A stretch of DNA of 64,000 nucleotides from Novosphingobium rosa NBRC 15208 (GTDB taxonomy: Bacteria > Pseudomonadota > Alphaproteobacteria > Sphingomonadales > Sphingomonadaceae). The stretch is taken from positions 1-64,000 of the forward strand of contig NZ_BCZE01000029.1 in NCBI RefSeq assembly GCF_001598555.1. Direction: 5' to 3'. The position numbers and the translations under genes were made by a program. The notes beneath the pieces are model-generated. The model was not told where the DNA came from. It saw only the letters and a list, made by a program, of their open reading frames with translations, and did no database searches. How positions within the stretch are numbered: the stretch's first letter is position 1; the number at the start of each line of letters is the position of its first letter. This document shows positions 18,562 to 28,027 of the stretch, one piece after another.

Positions 18562-19658
18562 CGGCTCTGCCGGTAAAGGGTGTTGAGGGCAGCCAGCGCA
18601 TCGGTGGCCGTTTCACCCCGGCGCAGCGCTTCCTCCAGCCGATGCGAGGCGGCGTCCTGAAACGCCATATAGCCGTCGTGGCGCGGGCGCAGCCATGCCT
18701 GATCGAGCGTGCGCCTTGTGGCGCGGTAGAAATCATGGGTCGCGCGGTTCACGCCATCATCGCCCCATGCCTCGGCATGGGCAGGCTGTCCTCCTTCGGC
18801 CGCGACGAGATCGCGCTGCAGCGCCCCGCCCGCCACCCATGCGGCGAATCGCGCCGCGCCTGACGGGTCGTCCCCCAAGGCTGAAACCGCCAGCCCCGTC
18901 CCGCCCAGCGCCGTGCCGACAGGCTGCGTGTTGAAGACGGGCACATCCGCAAAATGGATGGTCCGGCTGCGAAAGCCGTCCCGCGCGTAGCTGACATAGC
19001 CATAGATGAAGGGCGCCACGGCTATCGGCGAGGCCGGATCGGCCATCGCCTCGAACACCGCAATCGGGTCCATCGACCATGCGGCGGGATCGATCGCCGC
19101 CGCAAGGTCGCGCAGGCGATCATAGGCGGCGGCGGCTTGAACCGGAAACAGATCCTGCGCCTCCACATCCAGCCCGAAACCCGCCAGGCCGCACAGCGAG
19201 AACAGCGTCATCAGGCCGTGCGGCGCGCGCAGCGGCACCATCACCCGCCCCGCCGCGAGCAGTGGCTGCAGGTCTTCGAAACGCGTCACCGGCGCGGGGA
19301 TGCGCCCGGGCACCCAGGCCTGCACCTGACTGGCGGCGTCGATCGGCAGGGCCCATTGATGCCCGGCCCAGCGATAGCTCTCATAGGAGCCGCCCACCGA
19401 TCCGGCGGCGATGCCCTCCAGCACCGACTCGGCGACAAGGCCGTCGAGCGGCGCGAGACAGCCAGCCGCCGCCACATGGCCAACATGCGGATGATCGATG
19501 ACGATCAGGTCGTAATGCCGCGCCAGCTCCCCCACGGGAAAGGTCTCAAAGTCCTGCAGCGAGCGGCGATCCCACGTGATGGCCTCGCCCGTTTCGGCTT
19601 CCCACGCGCGGGAAGCGGCCACCAGCGGATCGGCTCCTCTGGGATGATCCCATGTCAT
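18558..19658 (-). CDS. Solute-binding-protein-fold protein without signal peptide, copy 1
   Basis: 366 residues from ATG 19658 (MTWDHPRGADPLVAASRAWE). TTG at 19667 with AGGGG about 8 bp upstream, and TTG at 19700, are alternative starts; none adds a signal peptide. The sequence resembles family 1 extracellular solute-binding proteins of carbohydrate ABC importers (LIVIDHPHVGHVAAAGCLAPLD, WAGHQWALPIDAASQVQ, ALGGTGLAVSALG), yet it begins directly with the mature fold and has neither a lipobox nor an export signal, so it should stay in the cytosol. No family 1-type permeases are nearby. It is coupled by ATGA overlap to a CoA-transferase, and a second such protein lies in the divergent operon. 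A role as a cytosolic ligand-binding partner or enzyme is inference. Confidence 0.75.
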
Positions 19659-19736
19659 GCCACGCAACGGTTTTCCCCTTTGTCCATCGTCCTGCGCCAA
19701 AGCTGTTGACGCACATTACCGTGGCGATTATCGTTT

Positions 19737-19768
19737 GCCAATAAACAACGCGTCAATATGCAAACAGA
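19737..19768. promoter_or_regulatory. Operator site A in the divergent 77-119 bp intergenic region
   Basis: ATAAACA (19741-19747) and GCAAACA (19760-19766) start 19 bp apart. The site lies between the two CoA-transferase operons and just 11 bp before the GTG start of the plus operon, so one protein could control both directions. The heptamer order is swapped relative to site D. Confidence 0.6.
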
Positions 19769-19777
19769 GAGGATGGA

Positions 19778-20986
19778 GTGTTGGCAGCCGCTGGAGACTT
19801 GAATCACGACGTCAGCGGCAGCCTGCCGGGTCATGACGCTGGCGGCATGCTGCCGCTGGCCGGGACGACCGTTCTCGACTTCAGCCAGTTTCTTGCCGGC
19901 CCCTCCTGCGCGCTGCGCCTTGCGGATATGGGCGCGCGCGTCATAAAGATCGAGCGCCCGGCGGGCGGCGATGCCGGACGCGGCCTCTTTCTGGCCGATG
20001 TCGGCTTCGACGAGGACAGCGCGCTCTTCCACACCATCAACCGCAACAAGCAGAGCTACACGGCGGATCTGAAAGATCCCGCCGATGCCGAGGCCGTCCG
20101 CGCACTGCTGGCGCAGGCCGATGTGATGATCCACAATTTCCGCCCCGGCATCATGGACCGACTCGGTTTCGGCTGGGAGGCGGTCTCCGCGCTCAACCCC
20201 CGGCTGATCTATGCCGGGGTCAACGGTTATGGCGCGGATGGGCCCTGGCGTGACCGGCCGGGGCAGGATCTGCTGGTGCAGTCCCTCTCGGGCATGGCCT
20301 GGCTTTCGGGCGACGCCGGGCAGGCGCCGGTGCCGGCGGGACTCTCCATCGTCGACATGATGGCCGGGGCGCAGCTGTGCCAGGGCGTGCTGGCGCTCCT
20401 TGTGCGCCGGGGCGTCACGGGGCGCGGCGGGCGGGTCGATGTCAGCCTGCTCGAAGCCGCGATCGACCTGCAGTTCGAACATCTCTCGGTCCATCTCAAC
20501 CGGAACGATCCGATGCCCAGACGCAGCGCCGTCGCCAATGGCAATGTCTATCTCTCCGCGCCCTATGGCATCTATGCCACCGCCGATGGTTATCTGGCGC
20601 TGGCCATGGCGCCGGTGGACAGGCTGGGCGATCTGCTCGGCCTTGGCGCGCTCGGGCAGTTTCCCGCCAGCAGCTGGTTCGACCGGCGCGACGAGATCAA
20701 GGCGCTGATCCGCGATCATCTGCCCTCACAAACCACCGCTCAATGGCTGGCCGTGCTTGAGCCCGCCGGCATCTGGGCCGCCCCCGTGCTGGACTGGCCC
20801 GCGCTTCAGGCGCAGCCCGCCTTTGGCGCTCTGGGCATGACCCAACGCATCGCCGCGCCAGACGGCAGCACGATGATCACCACACGCTGCCCGATCCGGA
20901 TCGATGGACAGATGCTGACCTCGCCCCGCGCGGGCCCAAGGCTTGGCGCGGACCGGGCGGCCATCGACGGGGAGCTGGCGGCATGA
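19778..20986 (+). CDS. CaiB/BaiF-family CoA-transferase, copy 2
   Basis: 402 residues from GTG 19778, preceded by AGAGAGG at 5-bp spacing; ATG 19847 is an in-frame alternative that removes 23 atypical residues and makes the N-terminus match copy 1. Family motifs: [32 protein letters not shown], catalytic Asp in LSIVDMMAG. First gene of the 12-gene plus operon and directly under operator A. Together with the downstream MaoC hydratase it suggests activation of a carboxylic acid to a CoA thioester followed by hydration or dehydration. Substrate unknown. Confidence 0.85.
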   Translation: MLAAAGDLNHDVSGSLPGHDAGGMLPLAGTTVLDFSQFLAGPSCALRLADMGARVIKIERPAGGDAGRGLFLADVGFDEDSALFHTINRNKQSYTADLKDPADAEAVRALLAQADVMIHNFRPGIMDRLGFGWEAVSALNPRLIYAGVNGYGADGPWRDRPGQDLLVQSLSGMAWLSGDAGQAPVPAGLSIVDMMAGAQLCQGVLALLVRRGVTGRGGRVDVSLLEAAIDLQFEHLSVHLNRNDPMPRRSAVANGNVYLSAPYGIYATADGYLALAMAPVDRLGDLLGLGALGQFPASSWFDRRDEIKALIRDHLPSQTTAQWLAVLEPAGIWAAPVLDWPALQAQPAFGALGMTQRIAAPDGSTMITTRCPIRIDGQMLTSPRAGPRLGADRAAIDGELAA

Positions 20987-21432
20987 TCGTCGAGCAATAT
21001 TTCGAGGACTATGTGATCGGCGCGGAACGCACGAGTTTCGGCCGGACGATCACCGAGACCGATTTCGTGGTCCATGCCGGGCACAGCGGGGATTTCTTCC
21101 CGCACCATATGGACGCGGCCTGGTGCGCCACGCAGGACATCGGCCAGCGCATCGCGCATGGCACGCTGATCTTCACGGTCGGCATCGGCCTGACCGCCAC
21201 CACCATCAACCCGCATGCCATGTCCTATGGCTATGACCGGCTGCGCTTCATCCGCCCGGTGCATATCGGCGACACGATCCGCACGATCACCCGGATCGCC
21301 GACAAGCGCGATCATCCCAAGCGGACCGGCCATGGCGTGGTCACCGAAACGGTGGACATCCGCAACCAGCGCGATGAAACGGTGCTTGCCTGCGAGCATC
21401 TCTATCTTGTCACGCGCCGTCTGGCGGGCTGA
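20983..21432 (+). CDS. MaoC-like hot-dog hydratase/dehydratase
   Basis: 149 residues, single hot-dog fold. The (R)-hydratase signature is visible as [11 protein letters not shown], with Asp37 and His42 in the D-x4-H arrangement used by R-specific enoyl-CoA hydratases. Family members hydrate or dehydrate acyl-CoA thioesters in the cytosol. Its ATG overlaps the CoA-transferase stop (ATGA), so both are produced together, supporting a two-step acyl-CoA reaction. The next gene (periplasmic sugar-binding protein) begins 1 bp after its stop. Confidence 0.85.
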   Translation: MIVEQYFEDYVIGAERTSFGRTITETDFVVHAGHSGDFFPHHMDAAWCATQDIGQRIAHGTLIFTVGIGLTATTINPHAMSYGYDRLRFIRPVHIGDTIRTITRIADKRDHPKRTGHGVVTETVDIRNQRDETVLACEHLYLVTRRLAG

Positions 21433-21433
21433 G

Positions 21434-22435
21434 ATGCGCCGCCGCCGACTGCTGCCGATCCTGCTGGCCGGAGGGGTGATGGCCGTGGCCCTCTGCTCGC
21501 TTGCCGGTGTGCGGCAGGCGGCGCGTGCCGATGTGGCCCCCATGCCCGCCCTGAAACCGGGGGCGCCGCGCTATGGCCTGTCGACCGTGGGGCTCAGCTA
21601 TCCCTTCGCCGCCGCCATCGCCAAGGGCTTTGCCGAAGCCGCGGCGGCGGCGGGCGCCGGCGCCATCATCCTCGACGCCAAGGGCGACGTGCAGAAGCAG
21701 ACCAACGACGTGGACGATCTGATCGCGCAAAAGGTCGACGGCATCGCGCTGATGCCGCTCGATTCCGTTGTCGCCGAGGGCATTGTCGCGCGGGCCGGGC
21801 GCGGCCATGTCCCCATTGCGGCGGTCGCCGCGCTGGTCGGCGATCCGGCCAAGCGGCGGGTCGAAGACGTTTACCCCGGGCTGGTCGCGCTGGCCTCGCA
21901 GGATGAAGTGACCGCCGGACGCGCCGCCGGCACGCTGGCGGCCACGATGCTGCCCGCCGACAGGCCCGCGCGAATCGCGGTGATTGAAGGCGCTTCTGGC
22001 TTTCCCGAGGTGGAGCAGCGGGCGCGCGGCTTCCGCGAAGGGCTTGCGGCAGCGGGCGCGCGCTATCGCATCGTCGCCTCGCAACCCGGCAACTGGACCG
22101 CGGAGGGCGGCGAGCGCGCCTGCCAGAACATCCTCGCCGCGCAGCCCGGCACCGATCTGTTCTACAATGAGGCGGATGACATGGTGATCGGCTGCGCCCG
22201 CGCGGTGCGGGCCGCCGGATCGCGGGCGCGGCTGATCGGCACGGGCGGATCGAAGCTGGCCATCGCCTCGATCAAGGCCGGGGCGGTGGATGGCACGGTC
22301 TGCTTCAAGCCGGAGGCGCTTGGCGCGCAGGTCTTCGCCGCGCTCCACCGGCCCGGCGAGGGCGCGCGCTTCCGCACCTATCCCATGCCCGCCGTGACCC
22401 GGGCCACCGTCGACCGGTGCGTGGGCCAATGGTGA
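21434..22435 (+). CDS. RbsB-type periplasmic sugar-binding protein of ABC importer
   Basis: 333 residues. Signal peptide MRRRRLLPILLAGGVMAVAL with likely cleavage near ARA-D. The mature part has the type I periplasmic-binding-protein pattern of ribose/galactose/autoinducer-2 binding proteins: YPFAAAIAKGFAEAAAAAG, DLIAQKVDGIALMPLDS, GFREGLAAAGARY, FYNEADDMVIGCARAVR. It delivers a monosaccharide or related ligand to the adjacent RbsA/RbsC-type proteins. Binding specificity cannot be read from sequence. Binding proteins of this type recognise D-apiose in other bacteria, which is relevant to the RuBisCO-like gene in the same locus. Confidence 0.85.
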   Translation: MRRRRLLPILLAGGVMAVALCSLAGVRQAARADVAPMPALKPGAPRYGLSTVGLSYPFAAAIAKGFAEAAAAAGAGAIILDAKGDVQKQTNDVDDLIAQKVDGIALMPLDSVVAEGIVARAGRGHVPIAAVAALVGDPAKRRVEDVYPGLVALASQDEVTAGRAAGTLAATMLPADRPARIAVIEGASGFPEVEQRARGFREGLAAAGARYRIVASQPGNWTAEGGERACQNILAAQPGTDLFYNEADDMVIGCARAVRAAGSRARLIGTGGSKLAIASIKAGAVDGTVCFKPEALGAQVFAALHRPGEGARFRTYPMPAVTRATVDRCVGQW

Positions 22436-23916
22436 GCCCCCTCCTCTCCCTCGACGGCATCGGCAAGTGCTGGCCGAACGGCACCGCCGCGCTGCGCGGC
22501 GTGGAGGCCTCCTTCGAGCCGGGCCGCGTCCACGGCCTGCTGGGCGCGAATGGCGCGGGCAAATCGACGCTGATCAAGATCCTCTCGGGGGCGGAAAGCA
22601 TCACGGCCGGGCAGCTGATCTGGCAGGGCGAGCCCCGGCGGTGGCGGGGCCCGCGTGACGCGCGCGCCGCCGGCATCGCCACCATCTACCAGCACATCCC
22701 GCTCGTCCCCACGCTGAGCGCGCGCGACAACATGCTGCTCGAACAGCGCGGCCTGTGGCGGGATGCGAGCAGGGCGCGGCAGGAAGCGGCGCGGATCGTG
22801 GCCGCGCTGGGCCACCCCTTCCCGCTCGACGCCACCGTCGCCGATCTGCCGATCGGCGCGCGCCAGATGGTGGCCATCGCGCAGGCGCTGATGGGCGACC
22901 CGCAGCTGGTCATCATGGACGAGCCGACCGCCTCGCTGGCCGGGGATGAGCGCGTGGCGGTCTACCACACCGTCCGGCGGCTGGCCGCCGAGGGGCGGAC
23001 GGTGCTGTTCGTCTCGCATTTCCTCGACGAGATCGTGGCGCTCACCGACACGGTGACCGTGCTGCGCGACGGCAAGGTGGTGCTGCGCGCCGAAACCGGG
23101 ACGCTTGACGAAGCCGCCATCGCCGCCGCCATCGCGGGCCGGTCGGTCGCGATGCTGGAGCGGCCACCGGAACGCCGGGCGACGGGCGCCCCCGTGCTGG
23201 AGATTCGCGATCTCGCCTCCCCCGGCAGGCTCGCACCCTTGTCCTTCACGCTTCATGCCGGTGAGATCGTCGGCGTTGCGGGCATGCTGGGCTCGGGGCG
23301 GAGCGAGTTGCTGCACGCCATCTTCGGAGATGACCCAAGGGCCAGGGGGCAGGTGCTGCTCGATGGCCGCGCCATCGGGCGTTCCACGCAGGAGGCTGTG
23401 GCCGCAGGCCTGGCGCTGGTGCCCGAAGACCGCGCGCGGCAGGGCTATGTCGGCCCGATGTCGCTGGCCGAAAACATGGCGCTCCCCGCCGGGGGCCTGC
23501 TGATCGACGACGCCGCCGAAGCCCAAGCCGCGCAGGCCGCCATCGACCGGCTGGCGATCAAGGCGCCGGGCATCGACGCCACGCCCGCCGAACTGTCCGG
23601 CGGCAATGCGCAGAAGGTGGTGATCGCCAAATGGCTCACCGCCCGCACCCGCGTGCTGCTGCTCGACGAGCCCACCGCCGGGATCGACATCGGCGCGCGC
23701 ACCGATATCCTGCGGCTGGTCCGCAAGCTGGCCGATGATGGCTTGCCGGTGCTGATCGTCAGCTCCGAGCCCAGCGAATTGCTGGCCATCTGCGACCGGA
23801 TCCTCATCCTGCGGGACGGCGCGCTGGTGGCCGATGTCGATCCCGCCGAACAGGATGAGGCCGGGCTGATCCAGCTGGCCGGCGGCAGCGCCCCTATGGA
23901 GAGGAATGCCGCATGA
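22429..23916 (+). CDS. RbsA-type sugar ABC transporter ATPase, two nucleotide-binding domains
   Basis: 495 residues from ATG 22429; GTG 22432, which forms a GTGA overlap with the previous stop, is equally possible. Domain 1 carries a full Walker A (GANGAGKST) and Walker B (VIMDEPTASL) with a degenerate signature (LPIGARQ); domain 2 has a degenerate Walker A (GMLGSGRSE), a complete signature LSGGNAQKV and Walker B LLLDEPTAGID. This asymmetry is normal for RbsA/XylG/MglA proteins. It powers the permease encoded next in the inner membrane. Confidence 0.9.
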   Translation: MVSPLLSLDGIGKCWPNGTAALRGVEASFEPGRVHGLLGANGAGKSTLIKILSGAESITAGQLIWQGEPRRWRGPRDARAAGIATIYQHIPLVPTLSARDNMLLEQRGLWRDASRARQEAARIVAALGHPFPLDATVADLPIGARQMVAIAQALMGDPQLVIMDEPTASLAGDERVAVYHTVRRLAAEGRTVLFVSHFLDEIVALTDTVTVLRDGKVVLRAETGTLDEAAIAAAIAGRSVAMLERPPERRATGAPVLEIRDLASPGRLAPLSFTLHAGEIVGVAGMLGSGRSELLHAIFGDDPRARGQVLLDGRAIGRSTQEAVAAGLALVPEDRARQGYVGPMSLAENMALPAGGLLIDDAAEAQAAQAAIDRLAIKAPGIDATPAELSGGNAQKVVIAKWLTARTRVLLLDEPTAGIDIGARTDILRLVRKLADDGLPVLIVSSEPSELLAICDRILILRDGALVADVDPAEQDEAGLIQLAGGSAPMERNAA

Positions 23917-25043
23917 CGGGCAACACACGATGGAGCGCCGCAATGGGCCTGCGCGAGGCCGGGGTCTATTACGCCCTGCTGATCCTGCTGGCGGTTCTGG
24001 CGGTGATCGCCGCCTCGCGCGGGTTGCCGCCCTATCTCTCGGCGCAGAACCTTGGCAACATCGCCTATCAGGCCTCGCTTGTCGGCATCATGGGCGTGGC
24101 GATGACGGTGATGCTGATCACCGGCGCTTTCGACCTTTCGGTCGCTTCGGTGGCGGCGCTGGCGGCGGCGGTGCTGATCGGGCTGGCGCCGCAGATCGGC
24201 TTTATCCCGGCCATGCTCTGCGCCCTGCTGACGGCAGCGGCCATCGGCATCGTCAATGGCGCGATTGTTTTGTTCGTGGGCATCAACGCCTTCATCGTGA
24301 CGCTGGGCACGCTGACGGCGGTGCGCGGCCTCGTCCTCGTGCTGACCGGCGGCCGTTCGCTGATGGTCGAGCAACCGGAGCTTCTCCAGCAGATGCTGGC
24401 GTTTGAAAGCACGCGCGTTCCGGTCTTCTGGCCGCTGCTGCTGATCGGGCTCGGCGCCCTGGCCTTCGGCATCCTGCGCCGCCATCCCGCCGCTGTCGCC
24501 GGGGGGCTCACGGTGGCCGCGGCGTTGCTGGCCGGGCCGGGCTTCATGGTCGCCGTGCCCGTTCTCTACCTCGCGCTTTTCGCGGGCGGCATGGCGCTGG
24601 TGCTGCGGTATACGGTGCCGGGCCGCAGGATCTACGCGGTGGGCGGCAATGCCGAGGCGGCCCGCCTGTCCGGCATCAATGTTCATGCCTACAAGCTGGG
24701 CGCCTTCATCCTTTCCAGCGTCTCGGCGGGTTTTGCCGGTGTGCTCTTCGGCTGCCGGCTGGGCGCCATCAACCCCACCGCGCTGCAGGGCACCGAGCTG
24801 ACGGTGATCGCGGCGGCGATTCTGGGCGGCACCTCGCTGTTCGGCGGGGCGGGCAATGTGGTGAAGACGGTGGCGGGGGCGCTGGTTCTCTTCACCCTGA
24901 CCAATGGCTTCAACGTCCTCAATCTGGGCGCCAGCTATCAGGGGCTGATCGAGGGCGTGGTCGTCATTGCCGCCGCCGCGATCTACACCGTGGGTGGACG
25001 CCGCCGCGCAAACCCGCGCGCCGCCGCCGTGGGAGCCGCCTGA
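23913..25043 (+). CDS. RbsC-type sugar ABC transporter permease
   Basis: 376 residues, around ten membrane helices, starting at an ATGA overlap with the ATPase gene. Family stretches include GVAMTVMLITGAFDLSVAS, NAFIVTLGTLTAVRG and AAAILGGTSLFGGAGNVVKT. It is longer than typical RbsC (about 320 residues) because of an extra hydrophobic stretch in the middle (PVFWPLLLIGLGALAFGILR and following), seen also in some xylose-type (XylH) permeases. It completes a three-component importer whose binding protein is encoded two genes upstream. Confidence 0.88.
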   Translation: MTGNTRWSAAMGLREAGVYYALLILLAVLAVIAASRGLPPYLSAQNLGNIAYQASLVGIMGVAMTVMLITGAFDLSVASVAALAAAVLIGLAPQIGFIPAMLCALLTAAAIGIVNGAIVLFVGINAFIVTLGTLTAVRGLVLVLTGGRSLMVEQPELLQQMLAFESTRVPVFWPLLLIGLGALAFGILRRHPAAVAGGLTVAAALLAGPGFMVAVPVLYLALFAGGMALVLRYTVPGRRIYAVGGNAEAARLSGINVHAYKLGAFILSSVSAGFAGVLFGCRLGAINPTALQGTELTVIAAAILGGTSLFGGAGNVVKTVAGALVLFTLTNGFNVLNLGASYQGLIEGVVVIAAAAIYTVGGRRRANPRAAAVGAA

Positions 25044-25044
25044 C

Positions 25045-26217
25045 ATGACCGACACCCTGCGCATCGCCATTCGCCGCTTCGATCCGTTCGACAAGGCGAT
25101 TGCGGCGCAATTCGCCGATTTTGTCCGCGTGACCGGCGCCGACGCGAGGATCGAGGCGGTGCAGCTGGACCTCAATCCGCTGCACGAGACGCTGATCGCC
25201 GAGCGCGGCCTCGATTCGGGTGACTGGGACATCGCCTTCCTCAACACCGACTGGCTGGCCGAGGCCGTGGAGGCGGAGCTGCTGGAGGATCTCACGCCGC
25301 ATATGGCGCGCGCGCCGATCCCCGACTTTCCCGAAGCGTGGAGCCCGTCGCTGACCGGCCTGCAGCGTTTCGGCGGGGGCTTCTGGGGCATGCCCTATCA
25401 TGACGGGCCGGAATGCCTCGTCTACCGCAAGGATCTGGTGGATCGGCCCCCACAAAGCTGGGAGGAATTCCACAGCCTCGCGCGCCAGCTGCACAAGCCC
25501 GAGCAAGAGCAATATGGCACGGTGCTGGCGCTGTTCCCCGATGGGCACAACAGCTTCTATGATTTCTGCATCCACGTCTGGTCGCGCGGCGGCGATGTCT
25601 TCGACGCGCAGGGCAAGCCGACCCTCACCTCGCCCGAGGCCGAAGCCGCGCTGGATTTCCTGCGCATGCTCGCCCGTGACGAAAGCGCCATCGCGCCCGG
25701 CTGCCGCGATCTCGACAGCGTGCAGTCCGGCCTGCTGTTCGCGCGGGGCAAGGTGGCGCTGATGGCCAACTGGTTCGGTTTCGCCGCCTATGCCGACACC
25801 GCGCCAGACAGCAAGGTCAGGGGGCTGGTCGATGTGGCGCCGCTGCCCGCCGGGCCGGGGGGACGCAGCGTGTCGCTCAACGTCTTCTGGGTTCTGGCGA
25901 TTGCCGCCGGTTCGCGCCACAAGGCGCTGGCATGGGACTTCCTGCGCCATTGCGCCACGGCGCCCATGGATCTGCTGACGACCACGCAAGGCGGCATCGG
26001 CGTCCGCCGCTCGACCTGGGCCGATCCCGGCGTCAACGCCACCATCCCCTATTATCACCGGCTCGACTGGCTGCATGAGCATGCCCGCGCCATGCCGGTG
26101 ACGCCGCAGCTGGCGGCGATCAGCCATGCGGTGGACGATATGCTGACCGAAGCGCTCACCACCGACCGGCCAACCCCCGCCCTGCTGGCGCAGGCTCAGG
26201 CGAGGATCGCACCATGA
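25045..26217 (+). CDS. Solute-binding-protein-fold protein without signal peptide, copy 2
   Basis: 390 residues starting MTDTLRIAIRRFDPFDKAIA, 1 bp after the permease stop. It has the type II periplasmic-binding-protein character of family 1 sugar-binding proteins (WDIAFLNTDWLAEAVEAELL, GFWGMPYHDGPECLVYRKDL, FARGKVALMANWFGFA) but no signal peptide or lipobox. It does not belong to the Rbs-type importer, which has its own type I binding protein. A distant paralogue of the protein at 18558-19658; both are encoded in operons with a CoA-transferase. Overlaps the Gfo/Idh gene by 4 bp. Cytosolic function unknown. Confidence 0.75.
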   Translation: MTDTLRIAIRRFDPFDKAIAAQFADFVRVTGADARIEAVQLDLNPLHETLIAERGLDSGDWDIAFLNTDWLAEAVEAELLEDLTPHMARAPIPDFPEAWSPSLTGLQRFGGGFWGMPYHDGPECLVYRKDLVDRPPQSWEEFHSLARQLHKPEQEQYGTVLALFPDGHNSFYDFCIHVWSRGGDVFDAQGKPTLTSPEAEAALDFLRMLARDESAIAPGCRDLDSVQSGLLFARGKVALMANWFGFAAYADTAPDSKVRGLVDVAPLPAGPGGRSVSLNVFWVLAIAAGSRHKALAWDFLRHCATAPMDLLTTTQGGIGVRRSTWADPGVNATIPYYHRLDWLHEHARAMPVTPQLAAISHAVDDMLTEALTTDRPTPALLAQAQARIAP

Positions 26218-27278
26218 CCCCCGCGATGCCCCCGCTTCAGCAAAGCTGGCCGCTGCCCTCCCGGCCACGGCCCATCGTCATCCTGGGCGCCGGCGGCATC
26301 GTGCGCGACGCTCACCTGCCGGCCTATCGCAAGGCGGGCTTCACGGTGGCCGGCCTGTTCGACACCGATAGGGCGCGCGCGCAGGCGCTGGCCGCCCAAT
26401 GGGGCATCGCCCGGGTCTTCCCGACACTGGAAGCGGCGGCGGCCATGCCCGATGCCGTGTTCGATGTCGCCGCGCCGCCAGTGGCGCATCGCCAGATCCT
26501 CTCCGCCCTGCCCGAGGGCGCGGCGGTGCTGCTTCAGAAGCCGATGGGTCTGGACCTTGCCGAGGCCACCGCGATCCGCCAGCTGGTGCGGGAGCGCAAG
26601 CTGACCGCCTCGGTCAATTTCCAGCTGCGCTATGCGCCGATGATGCTGGCCATCGCCGATGCGATCCGCAGCGGTCGGCTGGGCGAGCTGACCGAGATCG
26701 AGGTTCACATCAACCTCGTGACGCCATGGCATCTGTTCCCGCATCTGAAGGCCAATCCACGGGTCGAGATCGTTTCCCACTCGATCCATTATCTCGACAC
26801 GATCCGCGCGCTGGCGGGCGATCCCGAAGCCGTCTTCGCGCGCAGCTTCGGCCATCCGGCGAGCGCGCTGACCGACACCAGAACCTCGATGATCCTCGAT
26901 TATGGCCGCACCTTGCGCGTGCTGCTCTCGATCAACCATCACCATGATTTCGGCCGCCGTTTTCAGGACGCGGGCTTTCGTGTCGAGGGCACCAAAGGCG
27001 CGATGCGGGCCAAGCTGGGCGTGCTGCTCGACTATCCCGCCGGGGAGCCCGACGAACTCTGGCTGGCGCCCACCGGCGGCCCGTGGGAGGCGGTGCCGCT
27101 GCAGGGCGCATGGTTCCCCGACGCTTTCATCGGCCCGATGGCCAATCTGCAACGCTTCGCTTCGGGCGAGGATGCCACGCTGATGACCGCGGTCGAGGAT
27201 GGCTGGCGCACCATGGCGCTGGTGGAGGCCTGCTACCGCGCCGCAGCGGCGCCCGGGACGCCAATTCCGGATCAATAA
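26214..27278 (+). CDS. Gfo/Idh/MocA-family NAD(P)-dependent oxidoreductase
   Basis: 354 residues. The N-terminal Rossmann fold shows VILGAGGIVRDAHLPAY (residues 22-38) and the usual EKP motif appears as QKPMGLDL (Lys109), a Glu-to-Gln change seen in part of the family. The C-terminal alpha/beta substrate domain contains VSHSIHYLDTIRAL, where the catalytic His is expected. Family members oxidise or reduce sugars and inositols; D-apiose dehydrogenase belongs here, as do many glucose- and inositol-acting enzymes. Placement after the importer and with the sugar-acid kinase/RLP pair suggests first oxidation of an imported sugar. Specificity is unproven. Confidence 0.8.
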   Translation: MTPAMPPLQQSWPLPSRPRPIVILGAGGIVRDAHLPAYRKAGFTVAGLFDTDRARAQALAAQWGIARVFPTLEAAAAMPDAVFDVAAPPVAHRQILSALPEGAAVLLQKPMGLDLAEATAIRQLVRERKLTASVNFQLRYAPMMLAIADAIRSGRLGELTEIEVHINLVTPWHLFPHLKANPRVEIVSHSIHYLDTIRALAGDPEAVFARSFGHPASALTDTRTSMILDYGRTLRVLLSINHHHDFGRRFQDAGFRVEGTKGAMRAKLGVLLDYPAGEPDELWLAPTGGPWEAVPLQGAWFPDAFIGPMANLQRFASGEDATLMTAVEDGWRTMALVEACYRAAAAPGTPIPDQ

Positions 27279-27307
27279 GACAAGACTTCGATGAGGATGG
27301 ATCACGC

Positions 27308-28027
27308 ATGAACCTTCAAGGCAAAACCGCGCTTGTCACCGCCGCCGCCCAGGGCATCGGCCGCGCCTCCGCTCTGGCGCTGGCCACGGCGGGCGCGCGC
27401 GTGATCGCCACGGACATCAACGCAGCCGCCCTGTCCGAACTGGCCCACGCCAACATCGAGACGCGCCGGCTCGACGTGTTCGATGCGCAAGCCGTCGCCG
27501 CGCTTGGCGGCGAGCGGATCGATATTCTCTTCAACTGCGCTGGCGTGGTCCACGGCGGCACCATTCTGGAGACCAGCGAGGAGGATCTCGATTTCGCATG
27601 GGCCTTCAACGTCAAGGCGATGACAAGGCTGTGCCGCGCGGTGCTGCCCGGCATGGTCGAACGCCGCGATGGCGCGATCATCAACATGGCCTCGGTGGCC
27701 TCCAGCGTGAAAGGGGTGCCCAACCGCTTCGCCTATTCGGTGACCAAGGCGGCGGTGATCGGCATGACCAAGGCGATCGCGGCGGATTTCGTGGCGGACA
27801 ACATCCGCGTCACGGCGATCTGCCCCGGCACCGTCGACACGCCCTCGCTGCATGAGCGGCTCTCGGCGGGCGGCGACTATGAGGGCGCACGCGCCGCCTT
27901 CATCGCGCGCCAGCCGATCGGTCGCATCGGCACGCCCGAGGAGATCGCCGATCTCGTCGTCTTTCTGGCCGGAGCGACCTACACCACCGGTCAGGTCCAG
28001 ATCATCGACGGCGGCTGGACGCTGTGA
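27308..28027 (+). CDS. SDR-family dehydrogenase, possibly 2-keto-3-deoxy-sugar-acid dehydrogenase
   Basis: 239 residues, classical SDR: TAAAQGIG cofactor loop (11-18), Asp36 after strand 2 favouring NAD, FNCAG (75-79), catalytic Ser near 129-132, Tyr143 and Lys147 (YSVTK). The N-terminal wording (MNLQGKTALVTAAAQGIGRA) and the end (GQVQIIDGGWTL) recall 2-keto-3-deoxy-L-fuconate and 2-keto-3-deoxy-L-rhamnonate dehydrogenases of the non-phosphorylated rhamnose/fucose routes known from sphingomonads and xanthomonads. This would suit a locus with rhamnosidases and a fucosidase, but no aldonate dehydratase or lactonase is seen here. GAGG lies about 10 bp before the ATG. Confidence 0.8.
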   Translation: MNLQGKTALVTAAAQGIGRASALALATAGARVIATDINAAALSELAHANIETRRLDVFDAQAVAALGGERIDILFNCAGVVHGGTILETSEEDLDFAWAFNVKAMTRLCRAVLPGMVERRDGAIINMASVASSVKGVPNRFAYSVTKAAVIGMTKAIAADFVADNIRVTAICPGTVDTPSLHERLSAGGDYEGARAAFIARQPIGRIGTPEEIADLVVFLAGATYTTGQVQIIDGGWTL

